60,855 nucleotides of DNA from Muribaculaceae bacterium (lineage in GTDB: Bacteria; Bacteroidota; Bacteroidia; Bacteroidales; Muribaculaceae), in contig JAIDRE010000034.1 of assembly GCA_029061925.1 (NCBI GenBank), positions 1-60,855 on the forward strand, in the 5' to 3' direction. The position numbers and the translations under genes were made by a program. Within the stretch, counting starts at the first letter, position 1. Each line of letters starts with the position of its first letter. Below are positions 18,624-27,083 of the stretch, one piece after another. A model generated the notes under the pieces. That model had not been told where the DNA came from. It did not search any database and worked only from the letters and a program-made list of their open reading frames with translations.

Positions 18624-21332
18624 TTACTTAACTGATGAAGCTGCACTCTGAACAGCTTGGGCTGTACCTTGAGCTTTCTGAGCACCTTTTTGCTTGAGTT
18701 GCTTAGCTTCCTGTTGTTTAGGTTGCTTCTGAGCTTTCTGCTTTGCCTCTTGCTGGGCTTGCTGTTTAGCTTGCTGAGCCTGTTTTGCGTCTTGTTGCTT
18801 AACCTGTTTAGCATTAGTCTGCTTTTCAGGTTTCTGCTGAGGTTGTTTAGGCTGCTTCTGCTGTTTTTGCTTAGCCTCTTGCTGCTCTTTTTGCTTAGGT
18901 TGCTTAGCATCCTGCTGTTTAGCCTGCTTTTCAGGTTTTTGCTTACCCTGTTTCTGAGGTTTCTGCTTAGCTTTGTTATCAGCCTGTCCTTCGGGCTGAC
19001 CTTCAGCCTTAGCTGCTCTTGACTGTTCTTTGGCAGCAGCACGGGCAGCTTGTTGTTTAGCTCTCACCTCTTTGGCAGCTTGAGCACGTTGAGCAGCCAT
19101 AGCGCGTGCTTCCTGGGCACGTTGAGCGGCAAGTGCTTTTGCCTCTTGAGGATTCTTCGGCGTGTTATATGATCTGGCAGCCTGTTGCTGATCTTTAGCC
19201 GATTTACCGCCCGACTTCATATATTTATGCTTATTGTAATCTGATGCCGAGAGTGTTTCAGCGAGCTTAGATTCGCGAGCATTATCTGCTTCTACACGAG
19301 CATTTGCTTTGTTGACTTTAGATCTTGCTTTAGCGACCTCAGCAATTTCGCGAGCTTCTTCAGCTTTGGCGAGTGCAAGGTGAATCTGATATTTGGCATC
19401 GATCAAATAAGCCTTGAATTCGAGTGTTTTTGATTTAACTTTCGCAACCTGACTCTTCGGATCCATGATGTTGTCGTAGAGCGAAACACCGCTGACGCTT
19501 CGTGTAACAACAGTGTCAATCTGAACCTCAACCATTGACAATGCCGCATCGGTAACATTACCGCGATATGCGTGCAGGTTGATGAGGTTTGCTCTTGACA
19601 TGTGGACGATGTTGAAGTTGAGAACGCCGGTTTCGCCACCGATTTCTGCTTCTGATTCGTCAGCCAAATCAAGAACTACATATTCGCTATATACAGAATC
19701 AATTTTGATGATTGAAGCATCGTAAGCGTCAAATCTAACGTGACCTACAAAGTCGGCACGGCTCTTAACGAGTGCGAGCGAATCTTTTTTAGCTTTCTCA
19801 GCTGCCTTAGCTTCAGCTTTTTCAGCCTTAGCCTGTGCTTTTGCTGCGCTGTCGATTGAGTCATTACCCTCGCTCTTCTTGGACTTCTTAGACTTGGACA
19901 CTTTTTCGTCATCGCCCGACGAGATAGAGTCGTTTGGCTCACCCTTCTTGGTCTTTTTACCTTTGACCTTTCCGGCTTTGCCGTCAGCGGCAGTCAAATC
20001 GGTATCGACTGACAATGAATCTACAGACTCTCCTTTTTTACCTTTCTTAGCTTTGGGTGCTTTTTCGGCTTTGGGTTCGTCAGTCGATTCAGAATCGTCT
20101 TTCTTAGATTTTTTTGATTTCGATTTTTTGCTGTCAGAGATCGAATCAGATTCTTCGTTCTTCTTAGACTTTTTGCCTTTCTTAACTTTCTTGCCCTTAA
20201 CGTGAGCCGAGTCAGACATCAATGAGTCCATAGCGGCAGAGTCAAGTTCAATTCTATTCCAGGTTGCGATGAGTGTATCAACATCGAACACTGAAGAGTC
20301 TTTCAATGTAACAATCAAACCTTCAACCTTCAATGATTTTGAAGCGAATTTAGCCGAACCGGTCATGATGATTTTTTCAGGAGCGGGGGCAATAATTGTT
20401 ACAACTACCACACTTTCAGTACTATCCTGACGGTTGAATTTGTTACGTTGTTGAATGCTGTCGTTTTTCAATACACTGTCAGCCCATTCGCTGATGTGGA
20501 TTGTTGTATCATTCTTAGCAAAGCCTTTTACCTTGCGCGACAAAACGTTGCTACTGTCTTTGCCGGCGCTATCCTTTTTAGCTTTGGGAGCTTTAACTTT
20601 AGCGGGTTTAGCTTTAACACTATCGTTTTTAGCAGCCTTAGATTTAGCCTTGATACTATCATTTGCGGCTTTAGCCTTTTTAGCTTTTTCGACTTTCTCG
20701 GCCTTTTCAGCAGCTTTTGCCTTTGCCTGAGCAGCTACGTCGCCTTTATCAGCTTTATCTTTGCCTTTCTTTTTATCTTTGACGATGGTATCGGCAGCGG
20801 CAGCCAAAAGTTTCAAGCTGTCTTGTTCTGCCTTCATGGCCGCCTTGATGCTGTCTCTCTCCATTTTTTCCATAATTTTGAGAGTCTTAAGGCTATCTTT
20901 CTCTGCCAGTTTCTGGGCTTTGAGAGCCAAGATGCTATCATTTCTCAAGCTATCAACACGAAGGATGCTGTCAATTTTCGCCATACGAGCCATACGAGCG
21001 ACACTGTCACCCTTGTCAATAGTCAGTCCTTTTGGCAAACTGACAGTCAGTTTACCCTTTTCGGTTTGCACGATGACCTTGTCGACAATATTGTCGGGAC
21101 CTTTAATCTGGACTCTGCGGGTTGTATCAGCCGAATCAGTCTGAATAAAGTTAACAAATATACCTGACGAAATTTCGAGCTTGCCGAAACTATCGACAGA
21201 CACAGTCTTTGTCACAATATTTTCTGACGGTTTTATTGTCTCGGGTTGAGATGCGCCCTTGTTCTCCATTGCAGAGAATGCACACCCAATCAGAGCCGCA
21301 AAGAAAAGAAATGTGTAAACTAAAAATTTCAT
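18624..21332 (-). CDS. Giant GIN-domain (DUF2807-like) protein interrupted by Lys/Ala/Ser- and Gln/Lys-rich insertions
   Basis: A 902-residue exported protein not recognised as a known product. The signal peptide is residues 1-20. Three blocks align by eye with consecutive parts of the 270-residue GIN protein just upstream: 48-108 (FGKLEISSGI, GPDNIVDKV), 308-370 (IIAPAPEKI, ASKSLKVEG, DVDTLIATW) and 525-620 (DASIIKIDSVYSE and after). Between them sit insertions of about 200 and 150 residues, full of K, A, S, D and E with recurring DSI/DSL and SKKSKK. The C-terminal 260 residues are an A/R-rich then K/Q/P-rich tail. So the beta-helix appears split at two turns. The gene is probably a diverged duplicate of its neighbour. 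Function unknown. Confidence 0.85.
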   Translation of the reverse strand: MKFLVYTFLFFAALIGCAFSAMENKGASQPETIKPSENIVTKTVSVDSFGKLEISSGIFVNFIQTDSADTTRRVQIKGPDNIVDKVIVQTEKGKLTVSLPKGLTIDKGDSVARMARMAKIDSILRVDSLRNDSILALKAQKLAEKDSLKTLKIMEKMERDSIKAAMKAEQDSLKLLAAAADTIVKDKKKGKDKADKGDVAAQAKAKAAEKAEKVEKAKKAKAANDSIKAKSKAAKNDSVKAKPAKVKAPKAKKDSAGKDSSNVLSRKVKGFAKNDTTIHISEWADSVLKNDSIQQRNKFNRQDSTESVVVVTIIAPAPEKIIMTGSAKFASKSLKVEGLIVTLKDSSVFDVDTLIATWNRIELDSAAMDSLMSDSAHVKGKKVKKGKKSKKNEESDSISDSKKSKSKKSKKDDSESTDEPKAEKAPKAKKGKKGESVDSLSVDTDLTAADGKAGKVKGKKTKKGEPNDSISSGDDEKVSKSKKSKKSEGNDSIDSAAKAQAKAEKAEAKAAEKAKKDSLALVKSRADFVGHVRFDAYDASIIKIDSVYSEYVVLDLADESEAEIGGETGVLNFNIVHMSRANLINLHAYRGNVTDAALSMVEVQIDTVVTRSVSGVSLYDNIMDPKSQVAKVKSKTLEFKAYLIDAKYQIHLALAKAEEAREIAEVAKARSKVNKANARVEADNARESKLAETLSASDYNKHKYMKSGGKSAKDQQQAARSYNTPKNPQEAKALAAQRAQEARAMAAQRAQAAKEVRAKQQAARAAAKEQSRAAKAEGQPEGQADNKAKQKPQKQGKQKPEKQAKQQDAKQPKQKEQQEAKQKQQKQPKQPQQKPEKQTNAKQVKQQDAKQAQQAKQQAQQEAKQKAQKQPKQQEAKQLKQKGAQKAQGTAQAVQSAASSVK

Positions 21333-21456
21333 TTTACTTATATTTTTATATTTTAGTTTTGGACGCGATTGGTTTTTCTGATGTTACACATCTTTAATAT
21401 TAGGTAGTTAGTAAGTGACTCATGACAGCAGATGCCGTCAGGGTACTTTTCGGTTG

Positions 21457-21464
21457 CAAAGTTA
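21457..21464 (-). promoter_or_regulatory. Possible -7 box for the giant GIN gene
   Basis: TAACTTTG on the minus strand in the 317-base gap between the two GIN genes. No TTG at the proper upstream distance. The leader would be about 120 nt. The rest of the gap shows only AT-rich sequence and the terminator of the next gene. Confidence 0.5.
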
Positions 21465-21584
21465 CACAAATTTTCAATTTTTCTAAATTTTTACCTGATT
21501 TTTTCGCACTTTATTTGTAATTATTTAATAAAAATTCAATATTGGAGGTTATATCTCTTATAAAAAGACTAAAAACAAACAAAA

Positions 21585-21613
21585 AGCCGACAGTCAATCA
21601 ATGACCATCGGCT
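21585..21613 (-). terminator. Terminator after the GIN-domain gene
   Basis: Stem AGCCGA/TCGGCT (21585-21590 with 21608-21613) continued by a second paired block after two mismatches, followed on the minus strand by a T-rich run. Confidence 0.72.
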
Positions 21614-21649
21614 GTATTGAAAATCAAAGTATAACTTGTCTAATATCTT

Positions 21650-22462
21650 TTATTTCTCAGCTTTATTAGTAACCTTTGAAGAACCTGAAGCACTTATCAA
21701 ATCCATATTCTTCATATTGACCGTAACACCGGAAGCGCCACTCGCATTAACACTTCCGTCAGCGACAACAAGATTAGACAGCTTAGCTGTAGAAGCACCC
21801 GAAACATATAGTTTGAGCGAAGTCAGCTTACCTGCCATTTCAACTCTTGACGCACCCGACACTTCAACATCGCCTTTTTCGCCGGTATAATTATTAACTT
21901 TTACAACCGACGCTCCACTAAGGTCAAATTCGCAATTGGCAATTTTAGCGTTAGTCAAGTTAACCGATGATGCACCTCCAAGCTCAATATCAGCTTTAGT
22001 AGCCACAAGCGATTCAACCTTGAAAGACGATGCTCCCGAAAGGTCTATCGATAAATCTTTAGAATTCAACGATTGAGCTGTAAAACCTGCCGCACTTGAC
22101 AATTCAATCTCTTTCAAAGCCGGAGCTGAAATTTCAAATGTCACAGATTTAGCTTTTTGCCCGTTGTATATGATGTTTGTACCTTTTTTGAATCTGATTT
22201 TCAATTCTCCGTTGTCGTTTTTAACGTCAAGTCGGTCAATCAAATTGTCGGGACAATTAGCAACTACTTTTGTCGGACCGTCAGACTGAGTAAAAATCAC
22301 CTTAATTCCCGACGACACCTCAAGTTCGTTGAACGAACCAACCTCAAAGTTTTTACTGATAAACTTTTGCGATGGTGTAATTGTCACCGTCTTATCGCTC
22401 GGTTTGAACGAATATGCCGCGAAAGCAATGACAAGCAATAATGCGTAACCAATGTATTTCAT
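21650..22462 (-). CDS. Head GIN domain-containing protein (DUF2807)
   Basis: A 270-residue exported protein with a signal peptide (1-18) and a GIN domain, predicted to fold as a right-handed beta-helix. The family signatures are clear: LEVSSGIKVIFTQ (48-60), a VKNDNGELKI turn and repeated LSGAS, GGAS and SGAS turns about every 20-22 residues. The function is unknown; family members are often cell-surface or periplasmic. Its larger paralog follows on the same strand, but a terminator between them argues for separate transcripts. Confidence 0.9.
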   Translation of the reverse strand: MKYIGYALLLVIAFAAYSFKPSDKTVTITPSQKFISKNFEVGSFNELEVSSGIKVIFTQSDGPTKVVANCPDNLIDRLDVKNDNGELKIRFKKGTNIIYNGQKAKSVTFEISAPALKEIELSSAAGFTAQSLNSKDLSIDLSGASSFKVESLVATKADIELGGASSVNLTNAKIANCEFDLSGASVVKVNNYTGEKGDVEVSGASRVEMAGKLTSLKLYVSGASTAKLSNLVVADGSVNASGASGVTVNMKNMDLISASGSSKVTNKAEK

Positions 22463-22548
22463 TTCTTATTTATTTGGGGGTTTATATATTCTTAGACCCT
22501 GATTTACCCCAAAAAGTTACACTCAACTGTATTAAATTTTGTTAAAAA

Positions 22549-22921
22549 AGAAAGCAGCCGGACTATAAGCCGGGTTATGTAGAACGAAACATATCGCTAA
22601 GCCTCGTTCTGCTCGTCATTTATCTATGGCACATGTTGCCATGTGTCTAAAGCAGTCTACCCCCCGGCAACGGACGAGCAGTCCTTAATAGCCGGTATAC
22701 TTGACCTTGCAACCCATAAGGCGTGCGGCATGACATATCACTATGCCACCCGGTGGGCTCTTACCCCACCTTTTCACCCTTACCCTTTGCAGGGCGGTTA
22801 TTTTCTGTCACGTTGCCTCTGCCGTCACCGACAGCTTCCCGTTAAGAAATATGGTGCTCTTGTTGCCCGGACTTTCCTCCTGCGCGCATAGCGCCGGCGA
22901 CGAACCGTCCGGCTGCTTTCT
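22549..22921 (-). ncRNA. rnpB: RNase P RNA component, bacterial class A
   Basis: Catalytic RNA that trims tRNA 5-prime leaders. On the minus strand the conserved 5-prime core GGAGGAAAGTCCGGGC (about 22868-22883) and the 3-prime core AACCCGGCTTAT (about 22567-22578) are both present in order. The ends pair as a long P1 stem (22550-22563 with 22907-22920). The 370-nt span fits class A. A TACCTTTG promoter box sits right at the predicted 5-prime end. Short reading frames across it on the plus strand are not coding. Confidence 0.95.
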
Positions 22922-22925
22922 TTTG

Positions 22926-22933
22926 CAAAGGTA
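22926..22933 (-). promoter_or_regulatory. Predicted rnpB -7 box
   Basis: TACCTTTG on the minus strand, placing the transcript start at the first base pairs of P1. Confidence 0.72.
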
Positions 22934-22951
22934 CACATTTTTTCTGTTTGA

Positions 22952-22984
22952 TTGAGTCTCTAATTAAATTTTTAATTATCTTTG
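22952..22984 (+). promoter_or_regulatory. Predicted glutaminase promoter
   Basis: TATCTTTG (22977-22984) with a TTG 22 nt upstream (22952-22954). It is divergent from the rnpB promoter and gives a leader of about 38 nt. Confidence 0.6.
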
Positions 22985-23026
22985 TACCCGCCTAAATTAC
23001 AAGACCTAATTCTATCCACTTGATTT

Positions 23027-23941
23027 ATGGACTATAAAGCTGTCATAGAACAAATATACAACGAGGTCAAACCGATGTGGGGACAAGGCAAAGTCGCCAA
23101 CTACATCCCTGCTCTCGCTATGACCGACCCGCGGCAATTCGGAATTGCCGTGCAGACTCTCGACGGTGATATGTTTACCGTTGGCGATGCCGAAACAAAA
23201 TTTTCAATACAGTCCATATCCAAAGTATTCACGTTTGCCATGGTGCTTCGTCATCTTGGTGACAAAATATGGAGTTCGGTAGGACGCGAACCCTCGGGAA
23301 ACCCATTTAACTCACTTGTTCAGCTCGAACATGAACAAGGCATTCCGCGCAACCCATTTATCAATGCCGGAGCACTTGTCGTAACCGACCGCCTTATCGA
23401 CCTATACCCTCGTCCTAAAGAGGCTATACTCGATTTTGTGAGACGTCTGACCGGTAACGACGACATCTATTTTGACCACACCATCGCTCGCTCGGAACGA
23501 GAACACGCCGACCGAAACATGGCGCTCGCCTACTTCATGAAAAGCTTCGGAAACATCCACAACGATGTCGAAACAATCATTGATGTTTACTGCTCACAAT
23601 GTGCCATATCAATGTCGTGTGTCGATCTCGCTCACGCATTCCAATTCTTGGCAAACGAAGGTGTCAATCCGCTTAACGGCGAAGCTATACTCACCCCAAG
23701 CCAGGCAAAACGTCTTGGAGCAATCCTCCTCACTTGTGGCTTTTACGACGAATCGGGCGATTTCGCTTTCCGTGTCGGGATGCCCGGCAAGAGCGGTGTT
23801 GGTGGCGGAGTTGTTGCCTATATCCCCCGCAATCTTGTTATTGCAACATGGAGCCCCGAACTCAACCCCCACGGCAATTCGCTGATGGGTATCGAAACAC
23901 TCGAACGCTTCACAACCGATATCCAAAATTCAATTTTCTAA
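23027..23941 (+). CDS. glsA: Glutaminase A
   Basis: Hydrolyses glutamine to glutamate and ammonia, a serine-dependent beta-lactamase-like fold. The 304 residues match the usual length. The catalytic SxxK motif is visible at S63-K66 (in FSIQSISKVF), followed by VGREPSGNPFNS, NPFINAGAL and the C-terminal GKSGVGGG. It is followed by dsbD after 34 bases and may share its transcript. In gut Bacteroidota this enzyme can aid acid resistance, which is not shown here. Confidence 0.96.
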   Translation: MDYKAVIEQIYNEVKPMWGQGKVANYIPALAMTDPRQFGIAVQTLDGDMFTVGDAETKFSIQSISKVFTFAMVLRHLGDKIWSSVGREPSGNPFNSLVQLEHEQGIPRNPFINAGALVVTDRLIDLYPRPKEAILDFVRRLTGNDDIYFDHTIARSEREHADRNMALAYFMKSFGNIHNDVETIIDVYCSQCAISMSCVDLAHAFQFLANEGVNPLNGEAILTPSQAKRLGAILLTCGFYDESGDFAFRVGMPGKSGVGGGVVAYIPRNLVIATWSPELNPHGNSLMGIETLERFTTDIQNSIF

Positions 23942-23975
23942 CCCCTTAGCAACCAATTAACACATTGATTATAAT

Positions 23976-25937
23976 ATGAGACATTTTCTTGCTCTGTTTA
24001 TCACTCTTGTCGCTTCGATCTTCTCGAACGCATCCGCACAGATGGTTACACCCGTCAAGTGGAACATCGACCTCAACATGACCGGTGATAAAACCGGACA
24101 AATAGTCATGAAAGCGTCAATTCTCAACGGTTGGCACATGTATAGCAACGAGGTTGACCCGTCAGCCGGACCCACTCCCCTCTCAATCACCTTCACCACT
24201 CTCGAAGGTGCTGAACTTGTTGGAGGTTTGAACGCCGACAAAAAGGCCATATCAAAATATGATGAAATGTTCGACGCCCAACTTAGCTGGTGGACCGATA
24301 ACGTCATACTTACTCAAGACTTTAAACTGACCGCCGACAACTATGACATCGCCGGATACGTCATCTCATCTGCTTGCAACGACGAGAACTGCGTTCCCCC
24401 AAGCAAGGAACAATTCTCATTCTCAAACTCTGCTGTTGATACAGCCGAAGTTCCTGTTGCACAATCTCCCGGCGACAAATCTACATCCTCATCAGGTGAC
24501 CAATCAAACATCAATGGACCCCTTTGGGAGCCGGTTAACTTCACTGAACAACAAACCGACTCGGTAGATACATCAAACGTGTGGTACATCTTCTTAACCT
24601 GCTTTATCGGTGGATTTGTAGCATTGCTCACCCCCTGTGTTTGGCCAATGATTCCACTGACTGTCAGCTTCTTCCTCAAAAAAGGAAAATCTCGTGCTAA
24701 ATCAATCACCGATGCTTTTATCTACGGTGCATCAATCATCGTAATCTATCTCGCGCTCGGTCTCATCATCACTGCCTGCTTTGGTGCCAGCGCACTCAAC
24801 GCCTTGTCAACAAGTGCTGTTTGCAACATTATCTTCTTCCTCTTGCTTGTTGTGTTTGCAATCTCATTCTTCGGTGCATTCGACATCAAGCTCCCCGCCT
24901 CATGGTCAAACAAGATTGACTCAACAGCAGAGAAAACAACCGGACTGCTCAGCATATTCTTCATGGCATTCACACTCACGTTAGTGTCATTCTCTTGCAC
25001 AGGTCCCATCATCGGCACACTCCTTGTCGAAGCAGCCAGCACAGGCGACAAATTCGGTCCCGCAATCGGTATGTTCGGCTTCTCGCTTGCCCTTGCAATC
25101 CCCTTCTGCCTCTTCGCCATGTTCCCCTCATGGCTACAGAGCGCACCCAAATCAGGCGGATGGATGAATACCGTTAAAGTAGTTCTCGGCTTCATCGAAC
25201 TTGCCCTTTCGCTCAAATTCCTCTCGGTTGCCGACCTCGCATACGGCTGGCACATCCTTGACCGCGAAATCTTCCTTGCACTTTGGATAATCACCTTTGC
25301 ACTTCTCGGTCTCTACCTTCTCGGCAAATTCAACTTCTCTCACTACGGACCTGCCGACAGCTCGATTGGCGTGTTCCGCTTCTTCCTTTCGCTCATCTCC
25401 CTCTCATTTGCCATGTATCTCGTTCCCGGCTTGTGGGGCGCACCCCTCAAAGGTGTCAGTGCATTCGTTCCACCGCTCTACACCCAAGATTTCAACCTCT
25501 ACGACCGCGGATTGACCGAATATGACGACTACGAAGAGGGTATGCGCATCGCTGCCAAAGAAGACAAACCTGTCCTCATCGACTTCTCGGGCTATGGCTG
25601 TGTAAACTGCCGCAAAATGGAAGGTGCAGTCCTCGACAACGAAGATGTCCACACCATGATCAACGACAACTTTGTCGTTATCAAACTCATGGTTGATGAA
25701 AAGCGTAAACTTCCCCAGCCCATCGTCATTACCGAAAACGGCAAAAAAGTAACCCTCGAAACCTATGGCGACAAGTGGAGCTACCTCCAGCGTTACAAGT
25801 TCCAGGCAAACGCCCAGCCCTACTACGTCATCGTCAACGACAAAGGCGACCTACTCTCAGGTCCATTCAGCTACGACGAAAACATTCCCCGCTTCACCGC
25901 TTTCCTCGAAAAAGGCATCAAGGGATTCAATAAATAA
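23976..25937 (+). CDS. dsbD: Thiol:disulfide interchange protein DsbD
   Basis: Carries reducing power from cytoplasmic thioredoxin across the inner membrane to periplasmic proteins. The 653 residues contain a signal peptide (1-21), the N-terminal immunoglobulin-like domain with its Cys pair C134 and C139 (SACNDENCV), a CcdA-type membrane domain of eight helices from about 200 with LLTPCVWPM (C221) and SFSCTGP, and a C-terminal thioredoxin domain with GYGCVNCRK. All three cysteine pairs are present, so the relay looks intact. A polar linker rich in Ser, Asp and Gln (155-185) joins the first two parts. Confidence 0.94.
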   Translation: MRHFLALFITLVASIFSNASAQMVTPVKWNIDLNMTGDKTGQIVMKASILNGWHMYSNEVDPSAGPTPLSITFTTLEGAELVGGLNADKKAISKYDEMFDAQLSWWTDNVILTQDFKLTADNYDIAGYVISSACNDENCVPPSKEQFSFSNSAVDTAEVPVAQSPGDKSTSSSGDQSNINGPLWEPVNFTEQQTDSVDTSNVWYIFLTCFIGGFVALLTPCVWPMIPLTVSFFLKKGKSRAKSITDAFIYGASIIVIYLALGLIITACFGASALNALSTSAVCNIIFFLLLVVFAISFFGAFDIKLPASWSNKIDSTAEKTTGLLSIFFMAFTLTLVSFSCTGPIIGTLLVEAASTGDKFGPAIGMFGFSLALAIPFCLFAMFPSWLQSAPKSGGWMNTVKVVLGFIELALSLKFLSVADLAYGWHILDREIFLALWIITFALLGLYLLGKFNFSHYGPADSSIGVFRFFLSLISLSFAMYLVPGLWGAPLKGVSAFVPPLYTQDFNLYDRGLTEYDDYEEGMRIAAKEDKPVLIDFSGYGCVNCRKMEGAVLDNEDVHTMINDNFVVIKLMVDEKRKLPQPIVITENGKKVTLETYGDKWSYLQRYKFQANAQPYYVIVNDKGDLLSGPFSYDENIPRFTAFLEKGIKGFNK

Positions 25938-25990
25938 AACCACCTTTCATCTCCCCAAAAACTGTATCATTTCATTCTACCCTCATAGGA

Positions 25991-26056
25991 ACGTGCCTCA
26001 GGCACGTAAAGAAATAACGCTACAATATGGTGCATCAAATCATGGTGCACCATATT
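25991..26056. repeat. Two hairpins before the nuclease cassette
   Basis: First: ACGTGCC-TCA-GGCACGT (25991-26007), a 7-bp perfect stem with a 3-base loop. Second: an 11-bp perfect stem (26024-26034 with 26046-26056) with an 11-base loop. Neither has a T-tract, so they are not plain terminators. They mark the upstream edge of the AT-rich cassette. Confidence 0.7.
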
Positions 26057-26117
26057 TATAAATTGAATCATATAAACTTAACTTAGACACATAGTTAATT
26101 ATACAACATAACATCTT

Positions 26118-27083
26118 ATGCAAAACTTAAGAGGTATCAATTCCAAACTAATCTCATTATTCAAACAATCTCCACTTTATCAACTTGTCCAAGAAAACCG
26201 AGATACTATATTAGCCTGTATAAGAAATAATGCCATTGGATTATATTATAATTCCGATAAGGTGGCTATGGTATCTCTTAATCACAATGGAAAACTTAAG
26301 TGCACAATCAACACATACTATCTCAGCGACCATTATCTTCACTCTAAAGATAAGAGGAACGAAGGCAAAGAAATATATAAAAATCCTAAAGAAATTTTTG
26401 ACTCATTTGAAATAATTAAGAAAAATAGCGATTGTCGCTCTACTCCTGAAAAGAAAGCCCAACAAGATATTGTGGCAACAAATAATTCCAATAGAAACTC
26501 TGATTGGCTCTGTATTGACATAGAATATCGCCAATCTATCAAAATTCAAACAGCCATTCCTGAAAAAGACCAGTTTACAGGACGCTTTGATATTATCGCA
26601 ATTTCAAAGAAAAAGCCTTATCGTATTGCTATCGTTGAGCTTAAGTACAACGACAAAGCAATTGGGGGTGATTCAGGCATCGTGAAGCATCTTAAAGATT
26701 TCAATAAATTTGATAACAATGTGTGCGTCAACAATCTAAAAGAGGAAATCCAAATGATGCTAAGCAACCTAAATGATTTGGGAATCTTGAATCAAGATAT
26801 CTCTATTTCTAATACGGTGACTGATTTTGCTAAAAAGGTGGAATTTTATGTAATCTGTCTCTATGACACAGATGAATCACCACGCAGTAAAATTGGGGGA
26901 TATCTTTTTAAAGAGAAGCATCCTGAATGGGGTATAAAGCGAGTTTCTCGTAAAAACGCCGAAGTAGAACTTCCTGAAGGATGCGATATTCTTAATAAAG
27001 TTGAATTCTTATTCAAGCGAGTGAAATCACCTACAAAAATTGATATTACAGACATTCTTAATATCCAAAATTACGAGAAATGA
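26118..27083 (+). CDS. Putative PD-(D/E)XK-fold nuclease
   Basis: A 321-residue protein I do not recognise as a named family. The region 155-200 reads as a restriction-type nuclease core: a strand with D158 (GRFDIIAIS), a loop, then a strand with E174-x-K176 (AIVELKY), followed by a helix with HLKDF. That is the D...ExK pattern of PD-(D/E)XK enzymes. The N-terminal 150 residues are a separate alpha/beta region with no clear motif, and the C-terminal third is charged. No signal peptide or membrane segment. The gene is much more AT-rich than dsbD before it and overlaps the next gene by 4 bases (ATGA), so the two probably act together. DNA or RNA as target is unknown. Confidence 0.68.
   Translation: MQNLRGINSKLISLFKQSPLYQLVQENRDTILACIRNNAIGLYYNSDKVAMVSLNHNGKLKCTINTYYLSDHYLHSKDKRNEGKEIYKNPKEIFDSFEIIKKNSDCRSTPEKKAQQDIVATNNSNRNSDWLCIDIEYRQSIKIQTAIPEKDQFTGRFDIIAISKKKPYRIAIVELKYNDKAIGGDSGIVKHLKDFNKFDNNVCVNNLKEEIQMMLSNLNDLGILNQDISISNTVTDFAKKVEFYVICLYDTDESPRSKIGGYLFKEKHPEWGIKRVSRKNAEVELPEGCDILNKVEFLFKRVKSPTKIDITDILNIQNYEK

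Noticed and set aside
18657..19022. Leu/Ser-rich plus-strand frame of 121 residues resembling a membrane protein
   Set aside because: It is the antisense of the Lys/Gln-rich repeat tail; antisense of AAG/CAG codons gives Leu and Ser runs.
20448..21167. 239-residue plus-strand frame
   Set aside because: Antisense to the giant GIN gene, no promoter, composition explained by the low-complexity coding strand.
22643..22955. Two plus-strand reading frames of 70-82 residues
   Set aside because: They lie across the RNase P RNA, whose conserved cores and P1 stem are clear on the other strand.
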